Shown here: positions 53,324 to 61,862 of the stretch, one piece after another
Position numbering within the stretch: position 1 is the stretch's first letter
How the letters are laid out: each line of letters begins with the position of its first letter
NCBI RefSeq assembly: GCF_002197685.1
Contig: NZ_NBBI01000002.1
Coordinates: 310,001 to 374,000 of the forward strand
Direction: 5' to 3'
DNA from: Sphingomonas dokdonensis
GTDB taxonomy: Bacteria; Pseudomonadota; Alphaproteobacteria; Sphingomonadales; Sphingomonadaceae
DNA: 64,000 nucleotides
The notes under the pieces: generated by a model
The model's input: only the letters and a program-made list of their open reading frames with translations
The model's database searches: none
Told to the model about the DNA's origin: nothing
Made by a program: the position numbers and the translations under genes

Positions 53324-53968
53324 TTAGCTCAGCGCCACCTCATACCCGGCGGTGGTTTTGGCCGCGATCTCGTCTGGCGTCACACCGGGGGCGAGTTCGG
53401 TGAGGTGGAAGGGGCTCTGGTGGTCGGGGCGCTGGAAGACGGCGAGGTCGGTGACGATCATGTCGACCACGTTCTTGCCCGTCAGCGGCAGGGTGCAGGC
53501 GGGGATGAACTTGGGGCTGCCGTCCTTCGCGACATGCTCCATGACGACGATGATCTTCTTCACGCCGGCGACGAGATCCATCGCGCCGCCCATGCCCTTG
53601 ATCATCTTGCCCGGGATCATCCAATTGGCGATGTCGCCATTCTCGGCCACTTCCATCGCGCCGAGCACGGTCAGGTCGATATGCCCGCCGCGGATCATCG
53701 CGAAGCTCTGGTCCGAGCCGAAATAGGCCGATTGCGGCAGCTCGCTGATCGTCTGCTTGCCGGCGTTGATGAGGTCGGGATCCTCCTCGCCCTCATAGGG
53801 GAAGGGGCCGATGCCGAGCATGCCGTTCTCGCTTTGCAGCGTCACCGTCATGCCGTCGGGAATGTTGTTGGCGACCAGCGTCGGGATGCCGATGCCGAGG
53901 TTCACGTAATAGCCGTCGCGCAGCTCCTTGGCGGCGCGGGCGGCCATCTGGTTGCGGTCCCAGGGCAT
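53324..53968 (-). CDS. scoB: 3-oxoacid (succinyl-CoA:acetoacetate) CoA-transferase subunit B
   Basis: 214 residues. It carries the catalytic Glu in [14 protein letters not shown], the anchor [14 protein letters not shown] near the N-terminus, and [19 protein letters not shown]. With subunit A (55302) it moves CoA from succinyl-CoA to a 3-oxoacid such as acetoacetate, part of ketone-body or PHB breakdown. I place the start at ATG 53968: AGGA precedes it, and its start overlaps the stop of the frameshifted membrane gene (TGATG); the long frame back to 54676 is spurious. Confidence 0.93.
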   Translation of the reverse strand: MPWDRNQMAARAAKELRDGYYVNLGIGIPTLVANNIPDGMTVTLQSENGMLGIGPFPYEGEEDPDLINAGKQTISELPQSAYFGSDQSFAMIRGGHIDLTVLGAMEVAENGDIANWMIPGKMIKGMGGAMDLVAGVKKIIVVMEHVAKDGSPKFIPACTLPLTGKNVVDMIVTDLAVFQRPDHQSPFHLTELAPGVTPDEIAAKTTAGYEVALS

Positions 53969-54436
53969 CAGGCAGGTTCCTTTTTCGAAAGCGCGGGCCA
54001 GGCACGCCAGGTGCCGATCGCATGGACGAGGCCGTAGAGGAGGACGATGAGCGACGACCAGAACAGGAACGCCGCGGAGAGATCGGGGCGCCGCAACCCG
54101 CCGGGCACGACGCCGACGACCGCGCGCGAGATAGATGGCGGAGATCAGCACCAGCGCGGTCCGCAGCAGCGGCAGGCGGCGCCCGTACCCTGCGCCCGAA
54201 AAGGCAAAGGCTGCCCAGAGTGCGAGCAGCGCGGCGATGCCGGCGGCAAGCAGCCCGGGCACCGCGCTGCCGCGCTCGGCAGCGCGCGCGATCGCCTCAC
54301 CCGCGCCGAAAAAGCGATACCAGTCGCCGCCGCCGACGATGCTCGCGAGGTGAAGCGCCGCCGCCGCCAGGCTCAGCATGCCGCCGACGAACAGCCAGCG
54401 GCTGCCCGGATTGCGCGGGGCGGGGCGCGTCATCAT
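53968..54436 (-). pseudogene. Small membrane protein gene broken by loss of a GC unit
   Basis: Starting at ATG 54436 (ATGA overlap with the phosphatase stop) the frame reads a three- or four-helix membrane protein ([56 protein letters not shown]). Then near 54125-54135 it slides into Arg-rich nonsense. The +1 frame from there reads [38 protein letters not shown] and KKEPA, ending at a stop overlapping scoB. Restoring one GC pair in the GCGCGC tract would rejoin the frames (about 156 residues). It is probably a slippage mutation or sequencing error. Confidence 0.75.
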
Positions 54437-55305
54437 TTCGGCTGCGCGACCGACGCCGCGTCGCCCGGATCGGTCCAGCGCGTGCTGGCCGGGAACGTAT
54501 CGTCCCAGCCGCTGCCGAGGCCGGTGCCGTAGACGGGGTTGGGGAGCACGAACCAGCGGCGGCCCCACCAATCGGCATAGGCCGAGGAGGATACCGAGCG
54601 CCGGCGCGCGGCCGGGGTGGTCCCGAGGGCGTCGGTGAAGTCGCCGAGCTGGTCGCCGCCCAATGCCAGCACGCACCAGCGCGCGGCGATCGCGGCGCGG
54701 CGGCCGTCCTTGGCGGACTTGCCGTCGGCGTCGCCCTTCAGGAACAGGGTTTCCTGGTGCTTGAAGTCGCCGAGGCCGGCAAAGGCGAGGGCGCGGGCGG
54801 TCGGCACGGCGCCGGCGGCGTTGCGGTTGGTGTTGATGATCGGCGTCACGCCCATCGCGCGCAGGGCGACAAAGGCGCGGCGCGCGCCCGGCACGGCGGC
54901 GACCTTTTCGGCGCCGCTCGCTTCCCAGCGCGACCAGCGGGCGGTGTCGTAGGTCGCGCCGGTCTGCGCGTCGTTATATTCGTAGCCGAGGTTCAGGACG
55001 GCGGTTTCGTCCATGTCGAACACCGCGGCATAGGGCTTGTCGCCGCAGGTGCCGGGTGCGGACGTGCCGTTGGCGGCGGGCAGCAGGATGGCGGCGGTCG
55101 CGGGCCTGCCCTTGGCAAGCTGCGCGCGGACGCTGTCGACGAGCGCGTTATACGCCTGCTCGCTCAGCGCGGCGGCCTCGCCCGAGCCGTAGAGATATTG
55201 CATGCCGGGCGGTACGTTCGCAGGCCCGGCGGTGCGCGCCATCGGCGTGGTGGCGCAGCCGGCGAGCAAGGTGGCGGCGGCGAGGAGCGCGGGCGCGATC
55301 CTCAT
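54433..55305 (-). CDS. Lipoprotein acid phosphatase, HAD class B/C (e(P4)-like)
   Basis: 290 residues. A lipoprotein signal with lipobox LLAGC at residues about 13-17, so the protein is anchored to a membrane facing the periplasm. The HAD nucleophile motif [13 protein letters not shown] (DxDET) is followed by [12 protein letters not shown] (motif II area) and later [11 protein letters not shown] (motif IV, double Asp). This resembles the class C acid phosphatases that dephosphorylate nucleotides or phosphosugars at the cell surface. It overlaps scoA by ATGA and the membrane gene downstream by ATGA, splitting the CoA-transferase genes. Confidence 0.85.
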   Translation of the reverse strand: MRIAPALLAAATLLAGCATTPMARTAGPANVPPGMQYLYGSGEAAALSEQAYNALVDSVRAQLAKGRPATAAILLPAANGTSAPGTCGDKPYAAVFDMDETAVLNLGYEYNDAQTGATYDTARWSRWEASGAEKVAAVPGARRAFVALRAMGVTPIINTNRNAAGAVPTARALAFAGLGDFKHQETLFLKGDADGKSAKDGRRAAIAARWCVLALGGDQLGDFTDALGTTPAARRRSVSSSAYADWWGRRWFVLPNPVYGTGLGSGWDDTFPASTRWTDPGDAASVAQPK

Positions 55306-56018
55306 GCGGCGGCGCCCTCGGGGCGCGGGCGGGTCATGCGGAACTCGATCTTCTTGTCGTAGGGTGCGCCGACGATCATGCGCTTCACATAGATGCCGGG
55401 CAGGTGGATGTGATCGGGATCGAGGCTGCCGACGGGCACCACTTCCTCCACTTCGGCGATGCAGATGCGGCCCGCGGTCGCCATCGGCTGGTTGAAGTTG
55501 CGCGCGGTCTTGCGGAAGATGAGGTTGCCGCTCTCGTCCGCCTTCCAGCCCTTGATGACGCTGATGTCGGCGCGGATGCCGCGTTCGAGGATATATTCCT
55601 CGCCGTCGAACACCTTTACCTCCTTGCCCTCGGCCACCAGCGTGCCGACGCCCGTCTTGGTGTAGAAGCCGGGAATGCCGGCGCCGCCGGCGCGGCAACG
55701 CTCCGCCAGCGTGCCCTGCGGGCAGAATTCCACCTCGAGCTCGCCGGCGAGATACTGGCGCTCGAACTCCTTGTTCTCGCCCACGTAGGAGGAGATCATC
55801 TTCTTCACCTGGCGCGTGCGCAGCAGCTTGCCGAGCCCTTCGCCGTCGACGCCGGCATTGTTGCTGGCGATCGTCAGATCCTTCACGCCCGCGGCCTGAA
55901 TCGCGTCGATCAGCCGCTCAGGAATGCCGCACAGGCCGAAGCCGCCGGCGCAGATCGTCATGCCATCGTGCAACAGGCCATCAAGCGCCGCTGCGGCATC
56001 GGGGTAAAGCTTCTTCAT
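55302..56018 (-). CDS. scoA: 3-oxoacid CoA-transferase subunit A
   Basis: 238 residues. CoA-binding region ICAGGFGLCGIPERLIDAI near the N-terminus, then LTIASNNAGVDGEGLGKLL, GENKEFERQYLAGELEVEF and PQGTLAERCRAGGAGIPGFY. It pairs with subunit B (53324), which carries the catalytic Glu. I use ATG 56018, preceded by GGAG. First gene of the operon scoA > phosphatase > membrane gene > scoB, all joined by overlapping stops and starts, which suggests a single transcript. Function: activation of acetoacetate-type acids using succinyl-CoA. Confidence 0.93.
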   Translation of the reverse strand: MKKLYPDAAAALDGLLHDGMTICAGGFGLCGIPERLIDAIQAAGVKDLTIASNNAGVDGEGLGKLLRTRQVKKMISSYVGENKEFERQYLAGELEVEFCPQGTLAERCRAGGAGIPGFYTKTGVGTLVAEGKEVKVFDGEEYILERGIRADISVIKGWKADESGNLIFRKTARNFNQPMATAGRICIAEVEEVVPVGSLDPDHIHLPGIYVKRMIVGAPYDKKIEFRMTRPRPEGAAA

Positions 56019-56151
56019 CGCGGCTCCGTTCGGCATCGCCCAGGTCGTTACCAGCGATACGAACGCGCGCCGCCCGGTTCAAGCGCGGCCGTGCGTTGCG
56101 TTGCCCAGCGGCGCGGATAATCTGTGCGGCAACGCTGAGGGGAGGAAGGCC

Positions 56152-56487
56152 GTGACGGGTTTTCGCGTGCTGCTGATCGCCATGTGGATCGTGCTGGTGG
56201 GCTATACGGCGCTGGTGATCGCGGGGCATGGCATGGGATTGCTGCCGATCTTCTTCGGCGACATGGCTCGGCTGACGTGGCCGGGGCAATTCAACCTCGA
56301 CTTCCTGTGCTTCCTTATCCTGTCCGCGACCTGGACGGCGTGGCGCGCGCGCTTTGCCGCGCACGGCCTGCTGCTCGCGCCGGTGGCGCTGCTGGGCGGC
56401 GCGGGGTTCTTGCTGCCGTACCTGTTGTTTCTGACGATCGCGGCGCGCGGCGACATGCGCCGCGTGCTGCTGGGCGACCGTGCCTGA
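56152..56487 (+). CDS. Three-helix membrane protein of unknown function
   Basis: 111 residues from GTG 56152, which follows GGGGAGGAAGG. Hydrophobic segments: VLLIAMWIVLVGYTALVIA, NLDFLCFLILSATWTAW and LLAPVALLGGAGFLLPYLLF. No polar catalytic residues stand out and no family is recognised. It diverges from the CoA-transferase operon and ends convergently with the HAD gene. The strong ribosome binding site makes it likely real. Confidence 0.65.
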   Translation: MTGFRVLLIAMWIVLVGYTALVIAGHGMGLLPIFFGDMARLTWPGQFNLDFLCFLILSATWTAWRARFAAHGLLLAPVALLGGAGFLLPYLLFLTIAARGDMRRVLLGDRA

Positions 56488-56490
56488 CCG

Positions 56491-57141
56491 TCAGAAGCTG
56501 CCGCGCGCCACGCCGAGCGCGTCGGCGAGATCGTCGAGCGCCTGCGCTTCGCTCGTCACCTTGATCGCGTGCATGCCGAGCGTGGCGGCCGGCTTGCAGT
56601 TGATGCCGAGGTCATCGAGGTAGACGCATTGCGCCGGCTCCTTGCCGAGCGTCGTCAGCATCAGCTCGTAGATGCGCGGATCGGGCTTGCGGATGCCGAT
56701 CTTGCTCGATTCGATCACATGGTCGAAGCGCGCCATCACCTCGGACACCTTGGCGGCCTTTTCGGCGGAGCGCGACATGCCGGCGCCTTCGCCTGCGGGC
56801 ACGTTGTTGGTGATGCAGCCGAGGCGATAGCCGTTGGTCTTCAGCCAATCGAGCGCGTGCACCATGCGCGGGCGGATGTCGCCCGACAGCAGCGCCAGCA
56901 CGTCCTCGCCGCGCAGTTCGTGCCCGAGCACGCGCGCCTCCTCGGCGAACTTGCTGTCGAAGCCCGCCGCATCGATCTCCGCGCGTTCGAACAGCGCCCA
57001 GGCATTGTCGTCCGGGTTGGTCGCATTGATGCTGCGCACCAGATCGTGCGGCAGCCCGCGCTCGCGCTCCATGCGGTTAAAGGCTTCGAACGGAGAGGAG
57101 GTGACGACGCCACCAAAGTCGAAAATAACGGTATCGCGCAT
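56491..57141 (-). CDS. HAD-superfamily hydrolase, subfamily IA
   Basis: 216 residues. Motif I VIFDFGGVVTSSPF: the usual nucleophile pattern DxDx is DFGGV here, as in many epoxide-hydrolase-like or dehalogenase-like HADs. Motif II GCITNNVPAG, motif III KIGIRKPDPRIYELML and motif IV VYLDDLGINCKPAATLG are present. Likely a phosphatase for a small phosphorylated metabolite or a haloacid-dehalogenase relative; the substrate is unknown. It stands alone, convergent with the small membrane gene, with a four-base gap. Confidence 0.88.
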   Translation of the reverse strand: MRDTVIFDFGGVVTSSPFEAFNRMERERGLPHDLVRSINATNPDDNAWALFERAEIDAAGFDSKFAEEARVLGHELRGEDVLALLSGDIRPRMVHALDWLKTNGYRLGCITNNVPAGEGAGMSRSAEKAAKVSEVMARFDHVIESSKIGIRKPDPRIYELMLTTLGKEPAQCVYLDDLGINCKPAATLGMHAIKVTSEAQALDDLADALGVARGSF

Positions 57142-57320
57142 GCGGCGTCCTTAGCGGGGATCGTCCGGAAGGCAAATGTGCTTGGCGGGGGCGGGGCGGA
57201 TAGGGGGAGTGCGGCCGTGGGCTCCCGAAGCCGCCGTTCCGCTTTTGCCTAATCTTCGCCCACCAAGCTGACAGGGGTGACGCTCGATTGCGGACGATCG
57301 CTTCACGCCACGATGCGAGC

Positions 57321-57560
57321 ATGATCGAGATTTTAGGACAGAGCTATGCGGTCACAATCGGCAACGACATTCAACATGACGGTATGTATCTGGAGGTCGA
57401 GGATGGCGAAAGCGCGGTTCTTGCTGAGGTTTTTTACAGCGACCGCAACGACAGCATGACGTTCACCGGCTATCGCGCCGATCTGTCGCTGTCTCTCGTC
57501 GAACGGCTGATTGCTCCCGCCAGAGAACGGCTGACACCGACGAGGAGAAATGGCAGCTAA
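57321..57560 (+). CDS. Small hypothetical protein
   Basis: 79 residues from ATG 57321 (frame open to 57288). Reads as a compact soluble protein (MIEILGQSYAVTIGNDIQHD, GMYLEVEDGESAVLAEVFYS, FTGYRADLSLSLVERLIAPA). No known family. Composition and reading look coding rather than shadow. Confidence 0.5.
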   Translation: MIEILGQSYAVTIGNDIQHDGMYLEVEDGESAVLAEVFYSDRNDSMTFTGYRADLSLSLVERLIAPARERLTPTRRNGS

Positions 57561-57566
57561 GCGTTA

Positions 57567-57824
57567 ATATCATCCGACAGCAGAAGGACCGCTATCCTCC
57601 CAATTACCGCCATCCGTGCTCGTGTTGGCGGCACCGCAAAGTGGATAGCCTGCAAAAGCGAAATTGCGAACGTCGCAAGGTAGTAAGATCATGTCCGAAT
57701 GGAGGTGACCATCCTGAAGGGCGACACGGTGCTGAGAACCGGCGTTGCTCAGCATCTTGATCCGCAGATGGGTGTGGCGTTCAGAACGCTCACTCCATCG
57801 GAGCAAGTTTTAAAGGTTACCTAA
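57567..57824 (+). pseudogene. Possible decayed PilZ-like gene with two in-frame stops
   Basis: One frame reads ARVGGTAKWIACKSEIANVA, then two stop codons in a row (57681-57686), then VRMEVTILKGDTVLRTG, HLDPQMGVAFRTLTPSEQ. The layout (basic N-terminal strand, V...LKGDTVLR, GVAF) resembles the PilZ domains common in sphingomonads. The part after the stops has an ATG at 57699 (41 codons). Either a pseudogene or chance; evidence is by pattern only. It overlaps the 3' end of the convergent regulator gene. Confidence 0.35.
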
Positions 57825-58205
57825 TAGATCATCTAACTGGGACCGTGCGGCTGCGGTAAGTCGAACATACGACCGCCGCTTGTCATAAGGATCGTCTTCG
57901 CGTTTGACGGCTCCGGTTTGCTCAAGTCGAGCTATCCACCGGAGTGCAGTAGTTGGCGCGACGTTTGAAGCAATACATGCTGAAGAGACAGAAACCAGTC
58001 GTCCGACCGATTCATCAATGTATATCGCCAGAAGCATGTCCCAAGCAGGATCTTCGAACAAGGCCAAACCTTCAAACCTCAAGTCGCGCTTACGTCGAAA
58101 GGCGTACATTATTTTCGCTGTAGCCAACGCAGAGCGTCGTAGGTTGCGTTCTGCCTCATCTGAGCGGCTGGCGCTTACGGCCGCGCGACTGTATTCTAAC
58201 TGCAT
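57810..58205 (-). CDS. MarR-like winged-helix regulator
   Basis: 131 residues. The C-terminal two thirds form a winged helix: SSACIASNVAPTTALRWIAR (recognition region), LEQTGAVKREDDPYDKRRSY (wing) and VRLTAAARSQLDDLL. This resembles the MarR-type regulators found widely in sphingomonads. I use ATG 58205, preceded by GGGGGGACC; the longer frame adds 13 residues. The base composition is lower in GC than neighbours and Ser/Arg-rich, which may indicate recent acquisition. Target genes are unknown. Confidence 0.65.
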   Translation of the reverse strand: MQLEYSRAAVSASRSDEAERNLRRSALATAKIMYAFRRKRDLRFEGLALFEDPAWDMLLAIYIDESVGRLVSVSSACIASNVAPTTALRWIARLEQTGAVKREDDPYDKRRSYVRLTAAARSQLDDLLGNL

Positions 58206-58286
58206 CGAATCGGTCCCCCCGTAACCCCTGATGCTATTAACCAAGTATATTTGAACCGTAATAGAAAGAATTTAGATGGAAAATGG

Positions 58287-58493
58287 ATGGATCTCCAGCT
58301 AGCTCGCCTGCTTGAAGAGCGGATCGCAAGCGCTTTAGAGATAGCCGATGCTAACGGGCTGGGTCATATCGCGATAAAATTGAATGAAGCTTTGATCCTT
58401 GTGAACGGTGTCGGAAAAGGACCGCCAATTAGATCAGCTTCCTCAAATGCTATAAATGAATGTACAAAAGCGCGTGGTAAGACTCACCGCTAA
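58287..58493 (+). CDS. Small hypothetical protein
   Basis: About 68 residues from ATG 58287 (frame open to 58251). MDLQLARLLEERIASALEIA, DANGLGHIAIKLNEALILVN: helical start then a short strand, like a small regulator or structural protein. The last residues overlap the 3' end of the convergent SMP-30 gene by four bases. Family not recognised. Confidence 0.4.
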   Translation: MDLQLARLLEERIASALEIADANGLGHIAIKLNEALILVNGVGKGPPIRSASSNAINECTKARGKTHR

Positions 58494-59410
58494 CATTTGA
58501 GCTTCAGGCCCGGGCGGTTCCAGCGGGTTTTTACCAGGCGGCCGGTGCCCGAGAGGGTGAGATAGGCGTCCTGCATGTCGTCGCCGCCGAAGCAGATGTT
58601 GGTGGTGAAGATGTCGTTCGTCGCGACGAACTCGACGAGGTCGCCGTCTGGGGAGACGACGCTGATACCGGGCTCGCCGATGGTCGCGACGCAGACGTTG
58701 CCCGATGCCTCGACCGCGAGCGAATCGAAGAACTTCCACCCCGCCGGGCGATAGACCGGGATGCCGGGGCCGCCGACGCCGGCGGTCGCATCGACCTTGC
58801 CGGGTGCGGTGACGGCGAACTTCATCAGCCGGCAGGTGTAGGTTTCGGCGGCGTAGAGCCATTTGCCGTCGGGCGAGAGGCCGCAGCCATTGGGGTTGTT
58901 GGAGGGGAAGACGACCTCCTCCAGATAGCTGCCGTCCGCCCTGGCATAGAAGATGCCGACGACATCGTGGACGCGCTTCTTGTGATCCATCTTGCCGTGA
59001 TCGGTGAACCAGAAGCCGCCATGGCTGTCGAACACCAGATCGTTGGGGCCGCGCAGCACGCAGCCGTGGTCGCCCGATTTATAGAGCACCTCGACCTTAC
59101 CCGTCGTGGGGTCGATCCGCTCGATCCGGCCGCCCGAATAGTTGCTGGCGATGCCGCCGGGGGCGAGCATGCCGTTATTCTCGTGCCAGTCGAACCCACC
59201 GTTGTTGCAGCAATAGAGCATGCCGTCGGGGCCGAGCGCGAGGCCGTTGGGGCCGCCGCCGGGCTCGGCGATCGTCTCCTTACGGCCATCGGGGTGGACG
59301 CGGGTGATGCGCCCCGGCTCGATTTCCACCAGCGCGATGGTGCCGTCGGGCATCATCACCGGGCCTTCGGGAAAGCGCAGGCCGTCGGTGACCAGCTCGA
59401 AATCCGCCAT
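58490..59410 (-). CDS. SMP-30/gluconolactonase/LRE-family lactonase
   Basis: 306 residues, a six-bladed beta propeller. Repeating blade motifs: GLRFPEGPVMMPDGTIALVE, GGPNGLALGPDGMLYCCNNG, RGPNDLVFDSHGGFWFTDHG and NNPNGCGLSPDGKWLYAAET. Metal-binding Glu (about residue 15), Asn and Asp are in the expected places. Hydrolyses sugar or other lactones; the substrate is not fixed by sequence. No signal peptide, so cytoplasmic. It faces the ThDP-dependent enzyme at 59549 across about 140 bp. Confidence 0.9.
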   Translation of the reverse strand: MADFELVTDGLRFPEGPVMMPDGTIALVEIEPGRITRVHPDGRKETIAEPGGGPNGLALGPDGMLYCCNNGGFDWHENNGMLAPGGIASNYSGGRIERIDPTTGKVEVLYKSGDHGCVLRGPNDLVFDSHGGFWFTDHGKMDHKKRVHDVVGIFYARADGSYLEEVVFPSNNPNGCGLSPDGKWLYAAETYTCRLMKFAVTAPGKVDATAGVGGPGIPVYRPAGWKFFDSLAVEASGNVCVATIGEPGISVVSPDGDLVEFVATNDIFTTNICFGGDDMQDAYLTLSGTGRLVKTRWNRPGLKLKC

Positions 59411-59548
59411 GATCCTCTCCTTTGATCTTTTGCCGGTGATCTTTTGCGGGCGAGGATCGACTAAGGCGATCGGCTTAGCAAGGGGCTGACTTCACGCAGG
59501 CGGCAATCGCGCGTTGCCTTGCGCCGGCGCCGCTCTACACATGGCGGC

Positions 59549-61201
59549 ATGGAGACACCCACCCGTACCGGCGGCCGCATTCTGGTCGACCAGCTCGTCG
59601 CGCAAGGCTGCGACCGGATCTTCACCGTGCCCGGCGAGAGCTTTCTCGCCGTGCTCGATGCGCTGGTCGACGTGCCGGCGATCGATGTGGTGACGTGCCG
59701 GCAGGAAGGCGGCGTCGGGTTCATGGCGTGCGCCGATGGCGCGCTGACGCATCGGCCGGGGGTGGCGTTCGTCACGCGCGGGCCGGGGGCGACCAATGCC
59801 TCGATCGGCGTGCATGTCGCGATGCAGGATTCACAACCGATGATCCTGTTCATCGGCGACGTGGATCGCGGCACGCGCGACCGCGAGGCGTTTCAGGAGG
59901 TCGATTTCGCCGCGATGTTTGGCCCCATCGCCAAATGGGCGGCGCGGATCGACGATGCGCGGCGCATTCCGGAATATGTCGCGCGCGCTTACGCTACGGC
60001 GATGAACGGGCGGCCGGGGCCGGTGGTGCTGGCGCTGCCGGAGGACATGCTGCTCGACGAGGTGGTGGCGATCGATCGCCCGCGCGTCGAGCGGGTGGGG
60101 CAGGCGCCCGATCCCGATGCGATGGAGCAGCTGGCCGACCTGTTGGCGACGGCGGAGCGGCCGGTGGCGATCATCGGCGGGGCCGGCTGGGACGCGGCGG
60201 CGGGGCAGGATGTCGCCGCCTGGGCCGATCGCGCGGGCGTGCCGCTGGTCGCGGCGTTCCGCCGGCAGGATGCGGTGCCCAACGACTGCCCGGCCTATGC
60301 CGGCAACCTCGGCTATGGCCCCAACCCGCTGCTGGTCGAACGGGTGAAGGCGGCGGACCTGCTGCTGGTGCTGGGCGCGCGGCTCGGCGAGGCGACGACC
60401 GATGGCTATACGCTGATCACGCCCGAGCATCCGGGGCAGCGGCTGGTGCATGTGCATCCGGACCCGGCCGAGCTGAACATGACCTATCGCACCGATCTGG
60501 CGATCTGCGCCTCGATGAGCGAGTTCGGCGAGGCGCTGGCGCTGGTCGACGGGCCGCGCCGGGCGCACGACCTGGAGGCGCATGACGATTATTGCGCCTG
60601 GTCGACGCCCAAGGCGCGCGACGGCGTGGCGCTGGACCTCGGGCCCTGCGTGGCGACGATGCGCGAGACGCTGCCGGCGGATACGATAATCTGCAACGGC
60701 GCGGGCAATTTCTCGGGCTGGTGGCACCGCTATTGGCGCTATGCCGGGCCGGGCACGCAGCTGGCGCCCACGGCGGGCGCGATGGGCTATGGCGTGCCGG
60801 CGGCGGTGGCCGCGACGCTGCGCCGGCCCGAACGGACGGTGGTGGCGCTGGCGGGCGACGGCGATTTCCTGATGAACGGGCAGGAGCTGGCGACGGCGGT
60901 GCAGCATGGCTGCGACATGCTGGTGATCGTGGTCGATAACGGCGCCTATGGCACGATCCGGATGCACCAGGAGCGCGAGTTCCCGCATCGCCAATCGGCG
61001 ACCAGCCTCGTGAACCCGGACTTTGCGGCGCTGGCGCGCGCTTATGGCGCGTGGGCCGAAACGGTGGAGGCGACAGCGGACTTCGCCCCGGCGCTGGCGC
61101 GCGCGGCGGGCGAAAAGGGCGTGCGGCTGCTGCACCTCAAGACCGATGTGGAGCAGATCACCGCGGGCACGACGCTGAGCAAGGTGCGCGGCGGGCGGTG
61201 A
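59549..61201 (+). CDS. Thiamine-pyrophosphate-dependent enzyme, acetolactate-synthase-like
   Basis: About 550 residues with the three-domain ThDP layout: N-terminal Pyr domain with the catalytic Glu in FTVPGESFLAVLDAL, a middle domain (PVAIIGGAGWDAAAGQDVAA), and the C-terminal PP domain with GDGDFLMNGQELATAVQHG followed by VVDNGAYGTIRMHQ (Mg/ThDP motif GDG...N). It resembles acetolactate synthases but is probably a decarboxylase or carboligase of another acid, since no small regulatory subunit lies next to it. The start is ATG 59549. A hairpin follows its stop. Confidence 0.82.
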   Translation: METPTRTGGRILVDQLVAQGCDRIFTVPGESFLAVLDALVDVPAIDVVTCRQEGGVGFMACADGALTHRPGVAFVTRGPGATNASIGVHVAMQDSQPMILFIGDVDRGTRDREAFQEVDFAAMFGPIAKWAARIDDARRIPEYVARAYATAMNGRPGPVVLALPEDMLLDEVVAIDRPRVERVGQAPDPDAMEQLADLLATAERPVAIIGGAGWDAAAGQDVAAWADRAGVPLVAAFRRQDAVPNDCPAYAGNLGYGPNPLLVERVKAADLLLVLGARLGEATTDGYTLITPEHPGQRLVHVHPDPAELNMTYRTDLAICASMSEFGEALALVDGPRRAHDLEAHDDYCAWSTPKARDGVALDLGPCVATMRETLPADTIICNGAGNFSGWWHRYWRYAGPGTQLAPTAGAMGYGVPAAVAATLRRPERTVVALAGDGDFLMNGQELATAVQHGCDMLVIVVDNGAYGTIRMHQEREFPHRQSATSLVNPDFAALARAYGAWAETVEATADFAPALARAAGEKGVRLLHLKTDVEQITAGTTLSKVRGGR

Positions 61202-61209
61202 GCGGGCGG

Positions 61210-61228
61210 CCGGGCGCTGGGCGCCCGG
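61210..61228 (+). terminator. Short hairpin after the ThDP enzyme gene
   Basis: CCGGGCGC - TGG - GCGCCCGG, eight-bp perfect stem, nine bases after the stop. Only a weak T content follows (GTGTGTTTGTGG), so termination strength is uncertain. Confidence 0.4.
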
Positions 61229-61297
61229 CGCTGCCGTGATGGTGTGTTTGTGGCCCGGTGAGCGTTACGGGACCGAGCCCAGCGCTCGCGGCGCCTT

Positions 61298-61323
61298 GGA
61301 TCCCGGATCAAGTCCGGGATGAC
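61298..61323. repeat. REP-like palindrome, single copy
   Basis: ATCCCGGA - TCAAG - TCCGGGAT, ending GATGAC, the same family as the cluster at 52941-53316. Between the ThDP gene and YceD. Confidence 0.6.
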
Positions 61324-61343
61324 GGGGTGCTTGGGGCCGCGAC

Positions 61344-61862
61344 TTACTTCTTCGCGAGCTTGTCCTTCAGGCCGGCGAGGGCGCCAAAGGGGCCGGCTTC
61401 GCCTTCACTGAGCACGCCAGCTTCTTTCAGTGCGGCCTCGGCATTGGGGCCGCGGGGGAAGGGGTCGAGCGCCAACACCAAGGTTTCGGCCGCGACTTCG
61501 CCCAGGTCGATCGCGGCGCCTTCGAGCGGGAGGACGTCGATGTCGGCATCGTCGAGTTCGACTTCCTCGCCGCCGCCAAGGTCGTCGACGAAGCGCAAGC
61601 GCGCCTCCTCATTGATTCGCGCGGGCAGGGGATCGCCGGTTATCGAGCACGCTTGCGTCGCGGCGGCGGTGACGCGGCCGGTGACGAGGATACCAGCTGC
61701 CTCGCGGCGCACGGTGAAGTCGCCGGTCAGATGCTCGATAGCGATGAGGCCGAAGCGGCCGGCCAGCGCCTTGCGCTCCGCATCGTTCGCCTCGATCACC
61801 TCATGCCGGTCGCCTTCGCCGATGGCGTCGATGCGCAGGGGGCGGGAGAATTCGGGGGTCAT
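61344..61862 (-). CDS. YceD/DUF177-family protein
   Basis: 172 residues. Features of DUF177: MTPEFSRPLRIDAIGEGDRH, GRVTAAATQACSITGDPLPA (the Cys-containing core) and EVELDDADIDVLPLEGAAID. Family members support 23S rRNA accumulation or fatty-acid/ribosome-linked gene expression; in alphaproteobacteria it is usually encoded near rpmF or fatty-acid genes. Here it is downstream of, and overlaps (ATGA), the Cbp3-like gene. A standard core gene. Confidence 0.9.
   Translation of the reverse strand: MTPEFSRPLRIDAIGEGDRHEVIEANDAERKALAGRFGLIAIEHLTGDFTVRREAAGILVTGRVTAAATQACSITGDPLPARINEEARLRFVDDLGGGEEVELDDADIDVLPLEGAAIDLGEVAAETLVLALDPFPRGPNAEAALKEAGVLSEGEAGPFGALAGLKDKLAKK

Noticed and set aside
53971..54676. 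Upstream half of the long frame containing scoB
   Set aside because: It is the wrong frame for most of its length; the real reading is a membrane gene with a shift, followed by scoB from ATG 53968.
59831..61135. 434-codon antisense frame opposite the ThDP enzyme
   Set aside because: Shadow frame; the ThDP motifs are all on the plus strand.
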